NCBI GenBank assembly: GCA_051530055.1
Contig: CM121342.1
Span: 8,060,001-8,124,000, forward strand
DNA: 64,000 nucleotides
Direction: 5' to 3'
Origin: Neoechinorhynchus agilis
Taxonomy: Eukaryota; Acanthocephala
The stretch's first letter is position 1; each line of letters starts with the position of its first letter. The notes beneath the pieces were generated by a model. It was not told the DNA's origin, ran no database searches, and saw only the letters and a program-made list of their open reading frames with translations. Made by a program: the position numbers and the translations under genes. Positions 13,960 to 25,584 of the stretch are shown here, in pieces.

Positions 13960-15240
13960 CTGCATTCGAAAAAAATTGAGCATGTCTTAAAAATTTGAGA
14001 AATAATCAAAATTGTAAATTTCAAGAATACTTCGTTCTGTGAATTCGCCATTCTACACAACACATATCTTTTATTTCTAAGAGCAAAACTTAACAAGGCG
14101 GAAAAATTGAAGAAACTTATTTGTTCCGATATTTCAGAAGTTTTTCGATGAGGAAAAGCTTACTTGTAATTTTCTAAAGGAAAACCCATGACAAAAGCAT
14201 AAGATTGTCCAGAAATATCGGATCTTATAAATTGCTTCAATTTTTCTGCCATATCAAAACAGTAGAAATATTTCTCAATGGTGGTTTTTGTGGCTTTGCT
14301 TCCATAAGGCACAAAAGTCACCCAAAAATTCATTTTATTTCCTTCATCAAAATGCGTGAAATTTAGAAGAGCGGTTTAGAATTTATTGGCATATGGCGAA
14401 AAGTGAAAAATTCCATGGTCTATTGAAACTTAACAAAAAAATTCCTTCGTCGAATTTGAATCAAATGTTGATATAAGAAGCCTTTCAGAGATTTTTTATA
14501 TGAACAGAAATAATTGTATTCAATGTTTCGTCATCTACGTGGAATTTCTTCAGAATTGTTTACCCAAATACTAAAACAATTCTGAAGGCCCACGTAGAGG
14601 AGCCCAATCTTGATCCGAACCAAACCTTACAGATTCACTTTTTTGGTTTACAAGGCGGCGCGAAACTACTGAGGGATTTTGAGATCATATGTCAATTGGA
14701 GATTATCCATTACTTCGTGTCTTTATCCTAATAAATCCAGTTAGAGACTAAGATTTTCTAGAAATCTATAAGGGTGCTTTGCACAGATTTCCTGTTCTCC
14801 ATCTTTTGACGCCAACATAATATCTATCTTCGAGATATTGATTAAAATCATTCGCCGGAGTAATTTTCATTTTCTTTGGTAAGGGGATGTCTGCTGATCA
14901 ACCAAAAAGAGTTTACCTGTTATTTTAAAATAAAATGAAACAAATTGACACTCCCTTTCCCGTAATAAAAGACCAGTTAATTTCCTTTTTATTACCAATA
15001 GCATTAAGCAAAACAATATTTTACAAATAGCAGAGTAATACTGTCAAATATTCTCATTCTAATAATAAGATCCTACTAATTTTAGAAATAACACCATCGA
15101 TTGGTAAGCATATTATCCTCTACGAGGTCGCAAAAGATTTGATATCGCAGACATTAGTAAGAATGATCGACAGGGAGAGGCGAAGGTTAGTTGTGGACAA
15201 TTGTTAAAGCTTTGTTATTTCAATTTTTGTCGCATATCAA
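13960..15240. other. Gene-free AT-rich stretch with small hairpins
   Basis: No coding sequence recognised. It contains two short inverted repeats: 14,100-14,253 (arms of about 40 bases around GAAAAATTGAAG...CCGATATTTC) and 14,532-14,597 (CTACGTGGAATTTCTTCAG...CTGAAGGCCCACGTAG). A short segment near 14,800 (CCATCTTTTGACGCC and following) recurs in diverged form near 16,375, so this is probably old mobile-element debris. Confidence 0.5.
14100..14253. repeat. Short foldback repeat, dispersed family
   Basis: Arms 14,100-14,140 and 14,210-14,253 are inverted copies (GAAAAATTGAAG, then CTTAT, then CCGATATTTC). One arm-like copy is present at 13,918-13,945 (GCAGAAAAATTGAAGTAATTTA), and another inverted relative near 58,070-58,105 (CAGAAATATCGAATTTAATT, then ACTTCCATTTTTTCCGC). 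It looks like a small non-autonomous element or its ends. Confidence 0.5.
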
Positions 15241-15262
15241 TACAAATCGCTTCAACCGCTTT

Positions 15263-15911
15263 CTATGTTGCATTGAAACAACTCTTTAAGCTCTGGTTCC
15301 GGATCCATCTTTGATCCTTTCTTAATAGTTTGTAGAGATCAGCACACTTGGATCGCAACTGTGGAATAAATTTTTCATGAAAACTCACTGCTCCAAGAAA
15401 TGTTTTTAGTTCTTGCTTGTCCACCGGCGAGCTAGCATAAACCAAATCTTTGACTTCCTTCTCATCTGCTCTGCAAACCCCACCTTCAAGAACATTTCCC
15501 AAGAATCTCCACACGTTGACGCAAGTTTCCTGCAATCTCTGTAACACTTTTCGCATGTTGGCTAAATGTTCCTAGCATCCTTCTTTATTAAGACGATTGG
15601 AGTCAACCATTCGACTTCTCTGTTATATTCACGCTTTCCAAAATTTCCCGTTCCACCAATCTCTGAATCTCTCGTTTACCCAGCTCTTGCAATATATAGG
15701 GTATTCGTCTCGCTGGACATCGTATCGGGTTTGCTTTACGCGATAAGCGTAATTTCACCTTATTATCCTTCATTGCAACCGTATCTCCCTCGGATAAATT
15801 TGCCAAATCCTCCCAAATGCTCCCAGCTTCCTCCTCCAAATCCATTCTTCTGGTACGGAGAAGCGGGGTTTGATTTCTGATAATAAGGTTCTCGTGGTCA
15901 ACAATTTTCAC
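15263..15911 (-). mobile_element. Ty3/gypsy LTR-retrotransposon pol fossil
   Basis: Two blocks of minus-strand protein similarity belong to a Ty3/gypsy-type polymerase. One is the start of the reverse transcriptase (15,603-15,911, pattern CPARRIPY...RLVEREILE). The other is the thumb/connection region (15,263-15,556, pattern FLGAVSFHEKFIP...LYKLLRKD). The piece is short, broken and internally incomplete, and no LTRs, gag or integrase were recognised around it. It is an old remnant. Confidence 0.75.
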
Positions 15912-16489
15912 CTTCGCTCAACTTAACCGGATTAACTTCATTTTGAACAGAGAATTAGCCGATTAAATACAGAACCTCGCGATTCGCCGCTCGACATAAA
16001 AAGAGTTACGGATTTTCATTTCTTAAATAACGTCTAAAACCTACTGATCGGATTGTAATTTTTAAGTATCTCTTCGTGGAAGATGCCGTCAAAAACAAAA
16101 GCAAGATTATTGCCAGTTAAGGGGATACGCGAATCCATATCGTCTAATGGCAGTGGACATGTTGCTTTTCCATCTGAACCGACAGTATCCGAGGTGCGCT
16201 CCCATCGACGATGTGTCCGATGTTGTACATTTGAATGATCGTTGCATTTTGGGAACCGGTAATAATTTCAATAATCATTAAAATAACATGCCGTTCGTAC
16301 ATTTAAAGGGATATATTCAGCTTTCAGTGTTTTTAATACCAAGAGAATATTAGATCGGCTGCAGTATTTGTAAGCCATCTTTCGACGCCTACATAATACC
16401 TATCTTGGAGGTTTCTTTTTTATACTAAAAGCCCTTAGCTCTAGAATCTTAACATTGAGGCTACTATCCACCTCTATAATAATTTATGT

Positions 16490-17640
16490 TTTGTTCGAGT
16501 GGAGAAAGTAATTAAATTTAATTAAATTAAATATTTCGATCCTCTATATCGGATCTTCTTCAGTATTGCTTGTAAGTTTTTAAATATGTGTTATTGCTGA
16601 CACATATTTAAAAACTTACAAGCAATACTGAAGAAGATCCGAGATAGAGGATCGAAATATTTAATTTAATTAAATTTAATTACTTTCTCCACTCGAACAA
16701 AACAATGATGAACTATCTTTTCAATAATAATTTATGTGTTCTTTGGTGATTATTAAAATAGCGACTGTTTTATTGATCTCAATATTTCGTCCGTCTCGTC
16801 GGACTTCAGGTCTAAAAGCCAGAGGTATGTAAGGGTGGATTTATCCTAAGTTTTAGCCTATAATCCGCCTTATTTGACTGGAATGTGTCACGATACATAC
16901 ATAGATTTATTTGAGAGAAAAACCAGTCGAAGATCGACTACTGGTGTGTGTGGTATACTAGTTATTAGTCAACAATAATTAATTAGAGCATAGCTGTCCA
17001 TTTAAGCGCTTTGTCCGCCCAGTCGCTTGAGTGTTTCCAAGAATAAGGGAGCTTGCTCAAAGCCTCTAGGAAAGTGCTAATGAAAATCGGAAGTAGAAAA
17101 CTAGGCCTGCGTAAGAGCCTCTTGAATTTGTAAAGGTCGTGTCTTATAGACATATTAGATGTTAGGGTGTACTCCAAAACCGTAATCTTATTAAAAGTTG
17201 TTGACGAGGTCAGATTAAAAGATTGTTTATAAAAGTAACGAGCACACGTCGTTTGCCCAGAGCCGATCTGGATTTTAAAATAAAATGCGTTTTTAGTGGG
17301 TTGAGTAACAAACACCATCTGTGGGTGAATAGATTATCATGATTGTCAATGTACATCACTTGAGCGATCGCATCAATACGCTGACGTTGTCAAAATCAAT
17401 CTCGTGATTTGATGTCGAGTGACTCACCACTGCAGAGCTTTGGTCCGTTTTCTTGTTGAACGGGTTTCGATGCTCACCAATCCTGCGTCGTAGATTGTTA
17501 GTCTGCCCGATTTAAACATGTGGACAGTCTTTACTGGATATCTCGTAGATAAAATTGGCCAATGGATTGACAATACTGGATAATTTCTTGCCGACCTCGG
17601 GATGTCAGGGAATCTTACCAACTAGCTGAACATATTCACA
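16490..17640 (-). mobile_element. Penelope-like element remnant (GIY-YIG endonuclease end)
   Basis: On the minus strand around 17,340-17,610 a reading frame carries IYEISSKDCPHV, then IGQTNNLRRRIGEHRNP, then a tail with SAVVSHSTSNHEIDFDNV. This is the GIY-YIG endonuclease pattern found at the C-terminus of Penelope-like retroelements. It is interrupted by in-frame stops (for example directly before IGQT), so this copy is dead. Downstream in element orientation follow a diverged segment (16,983-17,318), a stem-loop at 16,779-16,809 and the large hairpin 16,493-16,703, as expected for complex Penelope-like termini. No reverse transcriptase core was recognised in this copy. Confidence 0.62.
16493..16703. 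repeat. Near-perfect 100-bp inverted repeat (hairpin)
   Basis: Left arm 16,493-16,592 (starting TGTTCGAGTGGAGAAAGTAA) and right arm about 16,600-16,703 are almost perfect reverse complements around a loop of about 8 bases. Inside each arm is a nested stem GATCC...GGATC flanked by CTGAAGA and GAAATATTT. The inner 24 bases (ACATATTTAAAAACTTACAA and four more) recur at 50,640, beside another retroelement end. Interpreted as head-to-head termini of Penelope-like elements or a foldback element. Confidence 0.85.
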
Positions 17641-17871
17641 AGCTACTTACCTTGATACAACCAGCAACGCCCAACCAGTTCGCTTCAGTCTCGGATTGCA
17701 ACCCGAACAATGGTGTCAAGATGGTCTCTGCACAACCTAAAGGTAAGCGGGGTTTGCCAAAGGCCGTGACAAAGTGAACAAGAAAGCTCCACGCAGTGCT
17801 GCTAATTATGCCTCAGCCAGTAGAATCATTACTAGCGATTCTGATGCACTCATGGAGCCCATCTCCATCGA

Positions 17872-19675
17872 ATGATGCCCAGTGGGACCTCTCCAGCACC
17901 CCTAAATCTTCACTGCCTTCAGTGGAACTCCGGTGGAGCCGCGGCTCTTAATAGACTTAATTTTTTCAATCACATTAACCGGGATTTTATTTGCCTCCAC
18001 GAAGTAAAGAAAGCAGCCTTCGAATTTAATAATTTATTACCTACTTCAGTTTTGATGAAATACGACGTTTTCCCTTCTCCGTTAAACCCTCATTCCTCTG
18101 GCCTATTGTCTCTATTCAAGAAAGAGTTATGCGTCTCTCTTGTTCAAAGTTATGTAAATGAAAACTAATCCTTCGCTCTATTCGAGATGAAAGGAAAAGC
18201 AGGAGGAAACTTTTAATAGGAAATGTGTATGTTCGCCCTAATTTTATCCATAAATCCACAACCAAGGACATTCTTCAACACATTCTTGGCATTGGGAACA
18301 TTCTCTTGTTCGGGGATTTTAATGATCTGTCCAGAAAATGGACCCTGGCTGTGGCCAATCGTGATGGCACACACGAATTCATCTGTCCTATTCAACTTAC
18401 TTTTGACAGGCTCCATAACAATTCTCATTTCTTCTTTGATGGTTGTTTCGCCCGATTGGATCGACGCGTGACAATATTCCTCGCCAAACAGACGTCGATT
18501 GCGGAAATTTGCTTCCATGATATGTCGACATGGAATATTACGGACGACCTGTCATTATCCCGAAAATATCGCTTCTCTCTCCTTAATGTAGCCTTCGTCA
18601 ATTTCGCAATCAAGCGTACAATGCCGAATTATAGTACCCTTCCGGCGTGGAATCATCTAATTTCTAAAATGTCCAATATATTTTTATCAGTGCCTAATTA
18701 TTCTGTAACTAGTCGGGTAACCTTGAATTATTTGCGATATTGTGCGGCTTAAGTAAAGAAAGCTATTCTTTTACAGGACGACACGTCTAAGTCGTAATTA
18801 GACGCGAAAATGGTGGGCTTGCAATTATGGGCTTCATTTAGCAGATCATCAGCGGATCATTAAGCGTCTTTCGTCTTCCACTAAATCTTTCTGGTACATT
18901 CTAAAAAACTCTAAATATGTTAGGTGGAGAGTCAGAGCGGCTCGTTGGATTCGGGACACCTCTGACAAATCAGTGGTTAATGAGATTAATGAGAAATTAT
19001 CGTTTGGTGCTGGCTTAGTGCCTAATGGTAACTGGCTGAAGTTGCCTCTGCTGCGATCCCTAAATAATGGAGACTTGACTTCGAATGATTTGCTAAGGGC
19101 TTGGGATAAATCCGTCAAGATGTCTACGAATAATTTCTCGGCGCCCTCGAAATGCCTTAAATTTATTGATCAATCAATAAAACCAGCAATTATTTCCTGC
19201 ATTCTAATGGCATCTAGGGACGAGTGGGAAAAAATTAACACTCCTGGTTAAAGGCAAAAAACATACAGTTACTTCCCCATCTGACCCGAGGCCTATCTCA
19301 ATACAAAATTCTCTAGTACCGTTATATGAGAAGGCACTCGCTGACTACCTCATGGAATTTTGTGTGGAGAAGGACATAATCTCCTCAAACTGTCATGGTT
19401 TCTTCGAGGGTAGGTCGGTCATTTCGGCCGTTAGGGATATCTATTCTGCTCTTTCCCTCAACCCATGCAAATGCCTAGTATCTTCTGATTTCTCAGCGGC
19501 CTATGACAATATCAACCTGTAGTTTCTGCTGAGTTATATGTCTTTCCTCAATTTTCTTAACGATATTCTTGCCCGCCTGAGGGATATACTTAGCTCAAAA
19601 TCCTTTTACTTCGAGGACGACACGGACGGCAAAGTTTTCTTCCCAACAATAATTCTCCCTCTAGCGGCCTAAAAG
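17872..19675 (+). mobile_element. LINE (non-LTR retrotransposon) fragment: endonuclease plus RT start
   Basis: The plus strand encodes an apurinic-type endonuclease in pieces. 17,872-18,165 has LQWNSGGAAALNRLNF...ICLHEVKK, and 18,225-18,750 has LLFGDFNDLSRKW. A linker follows at 18,880-19,250, then the start of a reverse transcriptase at 19,270-19,520 (PLYEKALADYLMEF, CHGFFEGRSVISAVRDIYSA, SDFSAAYDNI). The frame is broken by several stops and shifts. The RT core after the first catalytic Asp is largely missing, ending in a short tail near 19,675. The element abuts the flank of the second kinase pseudogene. Confidence 0.78.
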
Positions 19676-19739
19676 AAACTAGGCAGCAATAAAATGAAGC
19701 CGCCAAGTCCTATCTTGTTTTAAAAATAAAGCAACTGAT

Positions 19740-20650
19740 TTTAAATTTCAAAGAACGATCGCATTTAAGTGTGATTGCGAGATGCAAAAATAATTTTTTT
19801 ATTGTATTCTTGAAATATTCGACTTTTTACAAATTGGGTAATAGATTGTCTCTTAAATTATTAAAAAAACTTCATTTTTTGTACAATGTCTTTCTAAGTT
19901 TGGATTAAAAAGAGTGACTTTAAATATTCGATCAAAGCAAAATGTTGATGTTTTGGTATCAATATTTGGATAAACACATTATCGTTTTTGTAGGATAAGG
20001 AACGTTTTCGCCTTTAACGCCAAATATTTTGTTCCTAACAATGTTTCCGAATATTTACCTTTTCGTTAATGCTCACCTCCACAAAATCATACTGATTCTT
20101 TTCTTCGTAGAAAATACGAAAATGATCGCCGCTCGTTATCCGTAAACTTGAGCGACGTCTCCATTTTTGTTTGACAGCGAATGCTATAATCTTTTAGCTT
20201 CTCTAATGCTTGCAACATTTGGTATGCCAAGGAGAACAACCGATTGATTTTCATTGGTCCAAATGTGTTTACAAACACATTAAGGTCCATTTCGTAACAT
20301 ACAAGAATCACGAACTGATGACAATAATACTTTAACATTTCGAGGGGGACTGCGATATTAGCTCGTTCTCCATTGGCCTCTTTTATTGGCTTAAACATCT
20401 TTACTTCACAATCATCCATTTCGAACTTCCCAGCGGTTGGATCCTCTCTGTTTGCATCTAAGTCTCCCAGGATATAAACTTTATTATCGTGACCGAGAAC
20501 TCCCACTCGTTTGATATTCTCGATCGTAGTTGTGATCATAAACGAAAAAATGAGTTTTAAAATAAAACGACTGTATTCTCGATTCGAAGAGCTTGCGAGT
20601 TGATGCTTTAATTCACACGGTCTTCAAACATTGACGACCGACTGGAGGTT
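19740..20650 (-). pseudogene. HIPK-like kinase pseudogene (copy 2, internally deleted)
   Basis: This is the reverse-complement paralogue of the kinase copy at 12.5-14.0 kb. The minus strand at 20,087-20,539 reads VYILGDL, then a region lacking the glycine loop and VAIK, then MLQALEKLKD, then a jump to the extreme C-terminal part (RRSFSYFLRRKE). Both lobes have large internal deletions and the catalytic core is gone. Homology continues into the former 3' flank (19,740-20,060) and the former 5' flank to about 20,650 (TCAATGTTTGAAGA, also at 12,487), so a whole segment was copied, not just the coding part. Confidence 0.7.
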
Positions 20651-22200
20651 TTGATGAAGTTAACTTCTTTAGGGAGATAGGACCAATGTGTTCCCGCCCG
20701 CCAATATAAGAACAATTGCATCTAATCAGTTTGTTGTCGTTCTTCAAGTCGTTTTCTCTATTCTGTTAAGTCATCGCCGTCTCCATATTTTGTGGACACT
20801 GGATGTAAGTTATTATTTCAAAACCAATTCATTTATTCCGTCAATTTAACTACTTCGCGTCGGTCTATGAGTACGGGGATAATGCAGCGAAGAGCTCAGT
20901 TTGGGATTTCGAATTAAGAGCACGAATTTTTAGGTAATTTCTTGAGATACTGTAGTACCTCATATGACGAAACTGAGGAGAGTATCTTCATGTAGTGACT
21001 GATGTTGAGCAGTGATTGTAAATTGAGTTAGGGCAGAGGTTCTGATTAATGGAATCTATAACCTGTTTTTATTCCACGGAAGACAAATTAGCGAAGGGAT
21101 CCGGATGGCTTAGACCAAAAGAGTCCTTGATGGCCCACCACCATGTTGAGTGGTCACCTGATCGAATTTTAGGGGAGAGGAGTCTGATATTGCGACTGTG
21201 ATAAAAGGTAACGATAGGAAAAGCGAAAGCGATTCAGCTGAAGTTACTACTAAAAAACGTACGGTTGAACAAATGGTCGGCGAAGCATTTGAACGAGGAG
21301 GAACAAGTAAATACTTCATTTTGAAGACTGCCAGCCGGTAACTTTTATTAAGTATCAATGTGCGGCCTTTTCCACGGCTGATAATTTTCCTTGGGCACAC
21401 AGCCCACCGATCTGGATCAGAGAAGGAATTAGATCACTCTATACCATGAACCATACGGTTATGAGTTTGTACAGCGCTCCTTTTTCCATGCTGCTCAATC
21501 TTCTCGGATATCATTACCTGAAATGAATATGAGGAAAGACACACCTAACAAGCGTTCCTACAAACAATATCGGCCAATTCCTTCAGGTGAATATTCTCAA
21601 ACGAACGGACACATTCGCGCTCGAACGGACCTTCCAACACAACCGATAATTCCAACTCGAACGACACGAATTTAAGACACGCAATTTACCACGTCAACTA
21701 ACTAAAATTAGGTCGATTCATTTCGCATATCTCAGCGCGACTATTGCAAAACTGTTTTCATTTTCGGGATAGCTATCATGGCTCTCGAGTTTCCTTCATT
21801 ATTGATATCAAAATATCAACCGATTGTCAATTAAATTAGCGTTGCCTTCGGCAATGTCATAAAATATATATTTCGTATTTGCAAGAAACACGGAATTAAT
21901 CAACAAATTTATAATTAAATTTTTATAGTGTATTCTGAATTTTGACCAGGTGGTCTTCATAAAGCGGTGGCGCAAAATCACGACTTATTGTTAAATATCA
22001 GTAAACGTTTAAGATTTCAAGACAACGAAAATTCATGTTAAAGTCAGTAAGTGCTTGGGTGTAAGTCGAGGTTATGAAGAGAATCGTAGATGCAAAGAAG
22101 GGCGCCCATACAAGAAAAGCCGGGTGAATGGGTGGAATTTTTTGATTGAAGATTTTGGTCTTCAATAAAATGAGGGGTTCGCTGTAGTAGCTCATCGATC
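20650..22200. other. Unassigned stretch with a LINE-tail fragment
   Basis: No recognisable gene. A plus-strand open segment at about 21,160-21,349 (ending YFILKTASR, preceded by an acceptor-like AATTTTAG) is acidic/basic low complexity and was not identified. At 21,540-21,690 about 130 bases match, on the opposite strand, the sequence at 51,450-51,610 (for example CTCAAACGAACGGACACATT and CGGACCTTCCAAC). This marks a shared interspersed repeat, probably a LINE 3' region. Confidence 0.5.
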
Positions 22201-24035
22201 TTGGAAGTATATATAAACACGTTTTATTTATGTAAGAAATTCACGATCCACACACTTGCCAGCATCCATCTTTACTGAAGGTGTCTGGATGTCGGATGTT
22301 GAAGGCAAGGGAGATGGGACTTGTTTTTGAAGGGGTGTTAATGTGCGATCGGAGGCTTTGTATAGGAGATGACCGATTGGGAGTATTTCCTTGTTCTCCG
22401 GTTATTAAGAAAAGATTGGGCTTGGGGGAAGAAAGATTTTTGGTAGAGGGTGGTACGAGCGAGGGGGGATGAAAGAAGGTTTGGGTTACGGGTGTTTACG
22501 AACGAAGAGTATATAGAGATGAAGGAAGAAAATTGTGGCGGGGGTTGAGGAAGACGGAGGGCGTTTTCGGAGAAAATGGAGTGGAGGTTGGCGTCGAGGG
22601 GAGGGAGTGAAGTCCCGAATATTCTAGCTGCTCTCTTGTGGAAGGTCTCCAGGGAATGGAAAGCATTGGTGGAAAGGGCGAGGAAAGTGGGAAAAGCGTA
22701 TGTAAGGATAGGAAGGATGGCAGATAGATAAAAGTGGGCAAGGTGTTTAGGGGATACGCCGAGACGCCGGAGGAGTTTGAGAAGGTAAAGACGAGGGTTG
22801 CGAAGTCGGTGGATCTACCAAGACCAGTGACATTTTTATTTCACGTCACCAGTTTCTATTGGGAAGGGACGAGAGACGAGATGAGAGGAATAATTTGCGG
22901 GCTATACGGATGCGTTCGGTCAGTGTGGAATGGAAGGAGGGATAAGCGGGATTGCCTGACCGGAAAGCTTTGGTGACCTGGATTTGAAGGGTTTTTAGAA
23001 AAGGCGAGAACCGTGGAGGGTCGCGGTTCGAGATTCGTATTGTTTTGCGAGGAAAGGAAAGCCTTCATCGCAGATTCTATTAGATTTAACAAAAAGCACA
23101 TTGGAAACGAGGGGTCGGTGCCAAAGATGGTGAGGCGGTTTTGCGTGATAAGAGAATTGACACATGCAGCAAAGGATTGGGTATGATGATCACGTTTATC
23201 CCAGACAACGCAGGGGTTGGAAAAGGAAGGTTTTTGAGGTGATGAGGGGGAGAGAAGGATGGAACAATGGTCAGACGAAGCGATCGGGAGTAGTTTGGTA
23301 GTGTACGAGTATTGCCTGATGTTTGAGAAAATTTTATCAAGGCGGGAGGAGAAGCGTGTGGGGAAAGTAACGATTTGGGAGAGGATGTTTGAGAAAATTT
23401 TATCAAGGCGGGAGGAGAAGCGTGTGGGGAAAGTAACGATTTGGGAGAGATGAGAGAGCGAGGGCGGTATCGGCAGTTTGTTAAAATCGTCCAATATGAT
23501 GAAGTGATCTGAGGAAGTGGAAAGTAGGTCAGTAAATAGGTGGTCTATTTGTTGAAGTGTGCTGGGTATGTTTGAGGAAGGAGGGCGATCAAGGCTAGCG
23601 ATAGAGATCTCACGTTGGCCATTGCGGATGGGGAGATGAAGTTGGATGTGAAGCCATTCAAGATCGTGGCAGATGAGAAGGTTGGGTGAAGAGCAATGGT
23701 AAGGGAGAGAGGCGCGGATGAAGATCGATATGCCTCCCCCGTTCCGGAAGTCCTTCGTGAGATGATAAGCTTCAAAGTTTGGAAGGAAGGTAGATAATTT
23801 GCTATGGGGCGAGAGCCATGTTTCCGTAACTACAAAGATGTCGGCGTTGCAAGAAGAGGCAACTATATGGAGCTCATACAGTTTGGGGAGAAATCTGTGG
23901 ATGTTAGAATAAAAGATTATTGGAAAGGTATGTTTAGAAGGGAGATGAGGGGTGGACACTGACGGAGAGGGTTGAAGCCGCGCGGAGAGAAGGGATGGGA
24001 GTTGACCGATGGGGTAGTTCGGGGGTAATAGATTA
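22200..24035 (-). mobile_element. LINE (CR1/Jockey-type) with the reverse transcriptase core deleted
   Basis: The minus strand from 24,035 encodes an endonuclease: IIFYSNIHRFLPKLYEL, ADIFVVTETWLSPHSKL, GGGISIFIR, SDHFIILDDFN, then ASSDHCSILLS (to about 22,980). Downstream, about 22,800-22,600 encodes the thumb/C-terminal RT region (LLKLLRRLGVSPKHLAHFYL, then SAILPILTYAFPTF, then HKRAARIFG). The RT core between these parts is absent, so the element is internally deleted. Its 5' end lies exactly at the satellite junction at 24,036. A 66-bp direct duplication lies inside the endonuclease (23,318-23,449). Confidence 0.82.
23318..23449. repeat. 66-bp tandem duplication within the LINE endonuclease
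   Basis: Two adjacent identical 66-base units (23,318-23,383 and 23,384-23,449), each beginning GATGTTTGAGAAAATTTTAT. The unit is 22 codons long, so the duplication keeps the frame of the LINE (SRLDKIFSNI occurs twice on the minus strand). It is recent, since the units are identical, or it could be an assembly artefact. Confidence 0.9.
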
Positions 24036-25085
24036 GTGGGTGAGTATCGATCAACGCGCATTTGTCTTTGCATCGTGCGTAGTCGTTACATATACAAGTT
24101 TTCGTCCTCGTGGGCATACGCGCGCCTCTTTATTATATATCGGCGTTCGCGGCTTGGCATTAATCTGCACTGCGAAACCGTTTACACGCGTTCATTCGCG
24201 TTATGTTGCGCGAGTATCGATCAACGCGCAGTTGTCTTTGCATCGTGCGTAATCGTTACATATACAAGTTTTCGTCCTCGTGGGCATACGCGCGCCTCTT
24301 TATTATATATCGGCGGGGGCGCTTTTATATTAATCTGCAACTGCGAAACCGTTTACATGCGTTCATTCGCGTTTATGTTGCGCGAGTATCGATCAACGCG
24401 CAGTTGTCTTTGCATCGTGCGTAGTCGTTACATATACAAGTTTTCGTCCTCGTGGGCCAACGCGAGGATCTTTATTATATATCGCCGTTCGCGGCTTTAT
24501 ATTAATCTGCAACTTCGAAACCGTTTACACGCGTTCATTCGCGTTTATGTTGCGCGAGTATCGATCAACGCGCAGTAGTCTTTGCATCGTGCGTAGTCGT
24601 TACATATACAAGTTTTCGTCCTCGTGGACCAACGCGAAGATCTTTATTATATATCGGCGTTATCGGCTTTATATTAATCTGCAACTTCGAAACCGTTTAC
24701 ACGCGTTCATTCGCGTTTATGTTGCGCGAGTATCGATCAACGCGCAGTAGTCTTTTGCATCGTGCGTAGTCGTTACATATACAAGTTTTCGTCCTCGCGG
24801 GCATACGCGCGCCTCTTTACTATTGATCAGCGGTCGGCTTTATATTAATCCGCAACTTGGAAACGGTTTAAGGCGTTCATTCGCGTTTATGTTGCGCGAG
24901 TATCGATCAACGCGCAGTAGTCTCTGCATCGTACGTAGTCGTTACATATACAAGTTTTCGTCCTCGTGGACCAACGCGAAGATCTTTATTATATATCGGC
25001 GTTTGCGGCTTGATATTAATCTGCAACTTCGAAACCGTTTACATGCGTTCATTCGCGTTATGTTGCGCGAGTATCGATATACACG
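24036..25085 (+). repeat. Second block of the 172-bp satellite, about 6 copies
   Basis: Same monomer and same orientation as the array at the left of the window, resuming abruptly in mid-unit at GTGAGTATCGATCAACGCGC. Several units carry a variant GGGCATACGCGCGCCTCTTT (near 24,110, 24,290 and 24,805) not seen in the first array. The block decays after 25,085. The next few hundred bases keep only a vague likeness (TTCATTCCCGTTTTTGTTAC). Confidence 0.95.
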
Positions 25086-25584
25086 CAGGTGTGTATTTAT
25101 CTGGATGCACTACTCGCTTTTGATTGTATCTGTCCGCGAAATGCGCAATATAGGGGCCTATTCTTTATGTGTGGCCTTGTGTGTTCATTCCCGTTTTTGT
25201 TACATGTTCAGTTTTTTTGCCGGTGTGTATTTGCTCGTATGAATGCGTATTCGTTTGTGTGTGCATGTTCGGTCGTATTTTTGTTTCGTTAGCTTCTGAG
25301 AAACGTGTATGTCCAAGTGCGTTATTCGTATTTATTGTTATTTTGAGTTAAAAATGCCACTAGTTTGTATGATTAATACTTCGTAGTAGTCAGAGTGCGT
25401 TGCACCTCCATAAAGGTTTCGTTATTTTAAATAAACGGTACCACATGATCATTTGAAACAAGCCAAGGTAAATCCCGTTTTCTTCAATCGATGCCCTAAG
25501 ATTGTGGGAAAGGAAAACTCAAAGAATTTCAAATTCTATTCGCACTGAAATCATACTAACTAGTTTATTGCTGGTTTCGTTGGA
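25086..25584. other. Non-coding flank, possible decayed satellite
   Basis: No gene seen. The first 250 bases are GT-rich and resemble strongly diverged satellite monomers. The rest (25,330-25,584) is ordinary AT-rich sequence downstream of the small minus-strand gene. Confidence 0.4.
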
